Shown: in pieces, positions 6,309 through 10,291 of the stretch
Position numbering within the stretch: position 1 is the first letter of the stretch
Layout of the letters: each line of letters starts with the position of its first letter
Source of the DNA: Fidelibacterota bacterium
Lineage (GTDB): Bacteria; Fidelibacterota; Fidelibacteria; Fidelibacterales; Fidelibacteraceae
Length of the DNA: 10,291 nt
Reading direction: 5' to 3'
NCBI GenBank assembly: GCA_030596185.1
Contig: JAUVKP010000009.1
Location: forward strand, 1 to 10,291
Notes under the pieces: model-generated
The model's input: only the letters and a program-made list of their open reading frames with translations
Told to the model about the DNA's origin: nothing
Databases searched by the model: none
Program-made: the position numbers and the translations under genes

Positions 6309-7810
6309 TGCTGGACCAAGTAAAAAAAACGGTTAAACATTCAATTATCTATAGTGTTGGCAATGCGGCGAATAAGTTGGTTGGGTTTATTTTATTACCG
6401 CTTTATACTTCCACCTTTTCTGTAGCGATCTATGGTGTTCTCGCCCTGTTTGACACGATCTCCGATTTTTTACTTACTTTTTCATCTTTTGGTATTATAG
6501 AAGCACTAAAGCGCTGGTATTGGGACAAGGACACAAAAGACAAACAAAAATCCATGTTCTTTACAGTTTTGCTATTTTCGATCGTTACCGCACTGCTTTT
6601 TCTCACCTTGTCATATTTGCTGCTGGGAAAATACTCGTTTGAGATATTTGGTATAAATATTGCCCCAAGGACGATCTGGTTTTTTCTTGGGAGTATCCTG
6701 ACAAATGTTATGCTTCAACGAATGTTGATATTATTAAGAATTCAGCAAAAAGCAGCGCAGAATATGATCTACAATATTGTCAAACTGGTCTTTGTATTGG
6801 GCTCTACCGTTTATTTTATCACAGTTTTGAACTGGGGTATGGACAGTGTATTTATTTCTCGCCTAATAGGTCAAAGTATTGCTCTGCTTATTCTTTTGCC
6901 CCAATTCATTAAAAACTGCAAAATTAAAATTGAATTTTCTTTACTGAAAGAAATGTTATCATATTCCTGGCCCTTGGCAATATCCACTTCCTTAGGGTTA
7001 ATATTGACACTGAGTGACCGCTGGCTACTAAAGGGTATGGCGTCCCTGGATATTGTGGGTAATTATTCACTGGCGTATAAAATATCAAACATTGTAAAAT
7101 TATTGGTTGTGCAATCTTTTGCCCAGGCTTTTGTGTATATATATTTTAAACAAATGGACAACCGGAAAAATTACCGCTTTTTCTCCAAGGCAATGACATA
7201 CTTCAGTTTTTTGTTGACTATATTGAGCTTGGCAATTGTGCTGTTTTCAAAAGAGATTATTGTACTTTTAGCCCAAAGTTCAGATTACTACGATTCTTAC
7301 CGTATTTTACCATTTTTAATTCTGTCGGTTTCTTTTGCAGGATTGCGCCAGATGCTAGTACTACCGCTGAATAAATATAAAAAAACAAAGATCATATCAC
7401 TTGTTACCATAAGCGCCGGATTGCTGAATGTTGGTTTAAATATTCTGTTTATTCCGCTTCTGGGGGGTGTTGGTGCAGCAATAGCGACAGCTTTGGCCCA
7501 ACTTGCAGTCGTGATCACATATTTGATACTTAATAGAAAATTTGCAGACTATCGGTATGAAGTAGTAAAAATATTCTCTTTATTTGCCCTGGGGTCATTT
7601 CTTGCCTTTACCGGGATGCAGTTGGGAGGTATAGCGCTTGGCCCAAGAATCGCCATTAAAATTGGAATATTATTGTCATTCCCTCTTGTTTTAAGAGTTC
7701 TTGGCTTTTATGAAAAAATTGAATTATTGAGAATTCGCCAAAGCTGGCAGAAATGGCGTAATCCCCTGCGATGGAAAGAGAACTTTAAAAACATCAATCT
7801 AAAAAATTAA
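6308..7810 (+). CDS. Wzx-type lipid-linked oligosaccharide flippase (MOP superfamily)
   Basis: This is a 500-residue, strongly hydrophobic protein with about 14 membrane segments by eye (near 13-33, 41-62, 82-106, 121-145, 152-174, 181-200, 216-236, 258-280, 292-313, 333-355, 362-384, 386-408, 421-441 and 447-466). That is the topology of the MOP exporter superfamily. The motif LSDRWLLKGMASLDIVGNYS (235-253), with its preceding SYSWPLAIS (218-226), is typical of polysaccharide biosynthesis flippases. The C-terminal 30 residues are basic and probably cytoplasmic. The role is to translocate undecaprenyl-linked repeat units from the cytoplasmic to the periplasmic face of the inner membrane, for a Wzy polymerase that is not in this window. 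The start ATG overlaps the previous stop (TAATG) and has AAGG seven bases upstream. The specific sugar unit cannot be deduced. Confidence 0.9.
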   Translation: MLDQVKKTVKHSIIYSVGNAANKLVGFILLPLYTSTFSVAIYGVLALFDTISDFLLTFSSFGIIEALKRWYWDKDTKDKQKSMFFTVLLFSIVTALLFLTLSYLLLGKYSFEIFGINIAPRTIWFFLGSILTNVMLQRMLILLRIQQKAAQNMIYNIVKLVFVLGSTVYFITVLNWGMDSVFISRLIGQSIALLILLPQFIKNCKIKIEFSLLKEMLSYSWPLAISTSLGLILTLSDRWLLKGMASLDIVGNYSLAYKISNIVKLLVVQSFAQAFVYIYFKQMDNRKNYRFFSKAMTYFSFLLTILSLAIVLFSKEIIVLLAQSSDYYDSYRILPFLILSVSFAGLRQMLVLPLNKYKKTKIISLVTISAGLLNVGLNILFIPLLGGVGAAIATALAQLAVVITYLILNRKFADYRYEVVKIFSLFALGSFLAFTGMQLGGIALGPRIAIKIGILLSFPLVLRVLGFYEKIELLRIRQSWQKWRNPLRWKENFKNINLKN

Positions 7811-7820
7811 TGAGATTAAA

Positions 7821-9011
7821 ATGAAAATCGCTATGGTCCTGGAAAGGCAATTTCCATTTGATGAACGCGTAGAAAAAGAAGCCCTCAGTTTGATAGAAAA
7901 CGGCCATACCGTATATATCATTAGCTTTAATTACGATAAATTACCGGCGTATGAACTTTATAAAAATATTCATGTTATCCGTTTTGGCATTTCCCGTAAA
8001 GCTTATAATAAACTAAGTCCCTTGCACCGACTTCAACCCTTCTACAAATGGATGTGGATAAAACACCTTAAGTATTTATTAAAAATTCATAAGATAGATG
8101 TCATACATATTCACGACCTGCCACTGGCAAATGTTGGATATTTTTTAAAACGAAGGATGGGATATAAGCTAATCCTGGATCAACATGAGCTATGGAGCGA
8201 AACGGTTAAACACTACCGGCATTATAATACTTTTACCGGAAAAATTGTTCGCGCACTGAGTCGATGGGATGCTTATGAAAAGAAACAGTTTAAACGTGCC
8301 GATAAAATTATCACTGTCGAAGAGCCGATCAAGCAATGGTATATAGAGCATATCGGAATCCCGGAAGAAAAGGTCATTGTTGTTCCCAATACACCTATTA
8401 AAAAGCAAATTGAGGAACTTGATCTTAAGGAACAAAAAGATAAAAGTAGTTTTACCCTCTATTATGCGGGGAAGATTGACGTTAATCGTTATATAGGGTC
8501 AATTATCCGGGCCTTAGTGCAATTATCTGTTAAAATCCCCGAAATTAAATTTAATATCGCCGGCAAAATTGCCCGGGGATGTGACCCGCGTATGATAGCG
8601 GAAAAATATAATGTGAGCAAATATGTAAATTATCTTGGAGAGCTGTCATATTTGGACATGATGGAGTACATGAAGCAAGCTGACCTGTGTATTTCGCTGC
8701 TACCCGTAAATAGCGAAGAACTGAACAGAACTATTGTTACTAAAATTTATCAATATTTGCAATTACAACAGCCTATGCTGGTCAGCAGAACAGAATATAT
8801 CAAACATTTTGTAGAAGGTAATCAAATAGGTTTAGTAGTAAATGAAACTGACCCCGGATCAATTGCTGATGGAATATTACGTTGTTATGAAGACAGGGCA
8901 ATGATGAAGCGATTTTCCGAAAATGCGGCTAAGATCAAAAATGAATTCGTTTGGGAAAAAACAGTTCAGCCCCTTGTTGATTATTATGGTGATTCGGGGC
9001 GATCAAAATGA
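7821..9011 (+). CDS. Glycosyltransferase family 4-like (GT-B fold)
   Basis: The protein has 396 residues with the two Rossmann-like halves of a GT-B enzyme. The N-terminal acceptor half begins MKIAMVLERQFPFDERVEKEA (1-21), the common FP-x-D-x-RVEKEA entry loop. IHIHDLP (95-101) and ILDQHELW (118-125) follow. The donor half carries VVPNTP (187-192), YYAGKID (214-220), YLGELSY (271-277), DLCISLLP (288-295) and KIYQYLQLQQPML (308-320). The last occupies the usual K-x-x-EY-x-x-x-G-x-P position, with Gln in place of Glu and Gly. It is expected to act at the cytoplasmic membrane face and add a nucleotide-activated sugar to the growing lipid-linked oligosaccharide. Donor and acceptor are unknown. 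The ATG lies 10 bp after the flippase stop with only a weak GAGAT upstream, and the 3' end overlaps the next gene by 4 bp (ATGA). Confidence 0.88.
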   Translation: MKIAMVLERQFPFDERVEKEALSLIENGHTVYIISFNYDKLPAYELYKNIHVIRFGISRKAYNKLSPLHRLQPFYKWMWIKHLKYLLKIHKIDVIHIHDLPLANVGYFLKRRMGYKLILDQHELWSETVKHYRHYNTFTGKIVRALSRWDAYEKKQFKRADKIITVEEPIKQWYIEHIGIPEEKVIVVPNTPIKKQIEELDLKEQKDKSSFTLYYAGKIDVNRYIGSIIRALVQLSVKIPEIKFNIAGKIARGCDPRMIAEKYNVSKYVNYLGELSYLDMMEYMKQADLCISLLPVNSEELNRTIVTKIYQYLQLQQPMLVSRTEYIKHFVEGNQIGLVVNETDPGSIADGILRCYEDRAMMKRFSENAAKIKNEFVWEKTVQPLVDYYGDSGRSK

Positions 9012-10288
9012 AAAAAGCACTCATTATCACATATTATTGGCCTCCGGCGGGTGGTCCCGGTGTACAGCGGGCCTTGAATATTGTTGAACACTTACCGGAG
9101 TTTGGCTGGGAACCGATCATCTTAACTGTAGAAAAGCCAAGTGCTCCGGCCGTTGATGAAAGCCTGTTTTCGCGTATACCCAAAAACTGTAAAGTTTATC
9201 GCACCCGGGCCAATGAACCATTTACTGCTTATAAAAAATTAACAGGTAGAAAAACCGAGGCCACTTTACCCAAAAATATCAGTCTCAAAAAAAAGATATC
9301 TCTAAGCGAACGATTATCTTACTGGGTTCGGGCTAACTTTTTTATTCCAGATGCACGAAAGGGATGGAAGAAATTTATGGTCAAAGAGGGATTAAAGATC
9401 ATTAAAAACGAAAAACCGGATATTATTTTCAGTACTTCACCGCCACATTCTTTGCAATTGGGTGCCAAACAACTTGCAAAAAAAAGTGGTATTCCCTGGG
9501 TCGCAGATCTGCGCGACCCCTGGACAGAGGCTTACTGGGAAACACAAATGCCCAAAACGGCAGGAAGTAAAAAGAAAAATTTAAAATATGAAAAAGATAT
9601 TCTAGGCACAGCCAATAGAATCACAACGGTTGGTACAGGGATCCGGAAACTGATCCAAAAGAAAACCACTCAGCCTGTATCGGTGATCTATAATGGCTAC
9701 CGTGAGCTTAATAATGAATTTATACCTTCGGAATATTTTGAGATCCTTCATTTAGGCAATCTTGGCGCCATGCAATCCTGTAAAGAATTTATTGAAGCCG
9801 TAGACTGTTTAGGGAAAATCGAAAAGAAAAGACTTCGTCTTGTTTTTGTCGGGACACTTGCCGATGAATATATAGAGATGATAAATAATAAACCGGATAT
9901 CAATGTCGAATATATTGATTTTTTACCTTATGATAAAATGATCACTCGCGCAATGTCCGCATCAATGCTATTCTTGCCAAGACTGAACAGTTCATATTCA
10001 AAAAGTTTGATCTCAGCAAAATTGTTTGACTATCTTGCTTTGAGACGACCCATTTTGGCAATTGCGGATAAGGGAAGCGATATTGAGAATATTCTTCAAC
10101 ATACCGGGAACGGACAATCTTTTTTACCGGAAGAGATCAAAGCAATATCCGCCTATATCTCAAGTATTATGAATACAAAAATATCTCAATTTGATACGAT
10201 ATTGCCTGAAAAAGAAGAACAAAAACTATACTCAAGTCGTAACAATGTTCACCGATTAGTGAAAGTTTTTGAGTATTTAGGCATATAA
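9008..10288 (+). CDS. Glycosyltransferase, group 1-like (GT-B fold)
   Basis: The protein has 426 residues and is complete, ending 3 bp before the window edge. The N-terminus YYWPPAGGPGVQR (9-21) is the glycine-rich acceptor-domain loop common in polysaccharide-locus GT4-like enzymes. FIPDARKGW (112-120), PDIIFSTSPPHS (137-148) and ADLRDPWTE (166-174) are further family-typical blocks. The donor half contains VIYNGY (226-231), LHLGNLG (247-253), RLVFVGT (277-283) and SAKLFDYLALRRPILAI (336-352), the last corresponding to the K-x-x-EY-x-x-x-x-x-P donor-site motif. No membrane segment is present; it is likely a peripheral cytoplasmic enzyme extending the lipid-linked oligosaccharide. The ATG overlaps the previous TGA (ATGA), with GGGG eight bases upstream, so it is translationally coupled to the other glycosyltransferase. 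The sugar specificity cannot be read from sequence. Confidence 0.88.
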   Translation: MKKALIITYYWPPAGGPGVQRALNIVEHLPEFGWEPIILTVEKPSAPAVDESLFSRIPKNCKVYRTRANEPFTAYKKLTGRKTEATLPKNISLKKKISLSERLSYWVRANFFIPDARKGWKKFMVKEGLKIIKNEKPDIIFSTSPPHSLQLGAKQLAKKSGIPWVADLRDPWTEAYWETQMPKTAGSKKKNLKYEKDILGTANRITTVGTGIRKLIQKKTTQPVSVIYNGYRELNNEFIPSEYFEILHLGNLGAMQSCKEFIEAVDCLGKIEKKRLRLVFVGTLADEYIEMINNKPDINVEYIDFLPYDKMITRAMSASMLFLPRLNSSYSKSLISAKLFDYLALRRPILAIADKGSDIENILQHTGNGQSFLPEEIKAISAYISSIMNTKISQFDTILPEKEEQKLYSSRNNVHRLVKVFEYLGI

Positions 10289-10291
10289 AAG

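Noticed and set aside
1..10291. CRISPR arrays, tRNA or rRNA genes, insertion sequences
   Set aside because: Looking on both strands I saw no spaced repeat array, no tRNA-like T-loop/CCA pattern, no transposase and no terminal inverted repeats. The non-coding space is almost entirely the 220-bp divergent spacer.

Overview
This 10.3 kb window is part of a cell-surface polysaccharide (O-antigen, capsule or EPS type) biosynthesis locus. It contains a GT-B glycosyltransferase pair, a Wzx-type flippase, a polysaccharide deacetylase-like protein, an asparagine-synthase-like amide ligase, a CapA-like protein and the end of an AAC(3)-fold acyltransferase. The DNA is AT-rich. Most starts have recognisable Shine-Dalgarno sequences (AAGGA, GGAG, AAGG), although the first gene of the main operon has none. 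A Gram-negative bacterium, perhaps of the wider FCB group or a related candidate phylum, would fit. No marker gene fixes the taxonomy.

Layout. (1) Positions 1-608, + strand: the 3' part of an AAC(3)/FrbF-family N-acyltransferase gene that enters from outside the window. (2) Positions 634-2012, - strand: a two-gene operon, MaoC-type enoyl-CoA hydratase then CitE-type CoA-ester lyase, converging on the acyltransferase. Such hydratase/lyase pairs process branched C4-C5 dicarboxylyl-CoA esters (mesaconyl-, itaconyl-, citramalyl- or malyl-CoA type). (3) Positions 2013-2232: a divergent AT-rich intergenic region with two inverted repeats, a perfect 11-bp tandem repeat at the maoC-like start, and only weak promoter candidates. 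(4) Positions 2233-10288, + strand: a compact six-gene operon of DUF7033/NodB-like deacetylase, AsnB-like ligase, CapA-like protein, Wzx flippase, GT4 glycosyltransferase and a second GT-B glycosyltransferase. Neighbours overlap by 11, 26, 1 and 4 bp, with one 10-bp gap, so translational coupling is likely.

How it may work together (inference): the two glycosyltransferases build part of a lipid-linked repeat unit that the flippase moves across the inner membrane. The first three genes of the main operon look like a modification module. The deacetylase could expose an amine. The AsnB-like enzyme lacks the N-terminal cysteine needed to make ammonia from glutamine, so it might form an amide with another amine. 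The CapA-like protein would be an accessory of unknown chemistry. The opposite-strand CoA-ester genes and the acyltransferase could supply and attach an unusual acyl group. No Wzy polymerase, initiating transferase or chain-length regulator is visible, so the locus extends beyond both ends.
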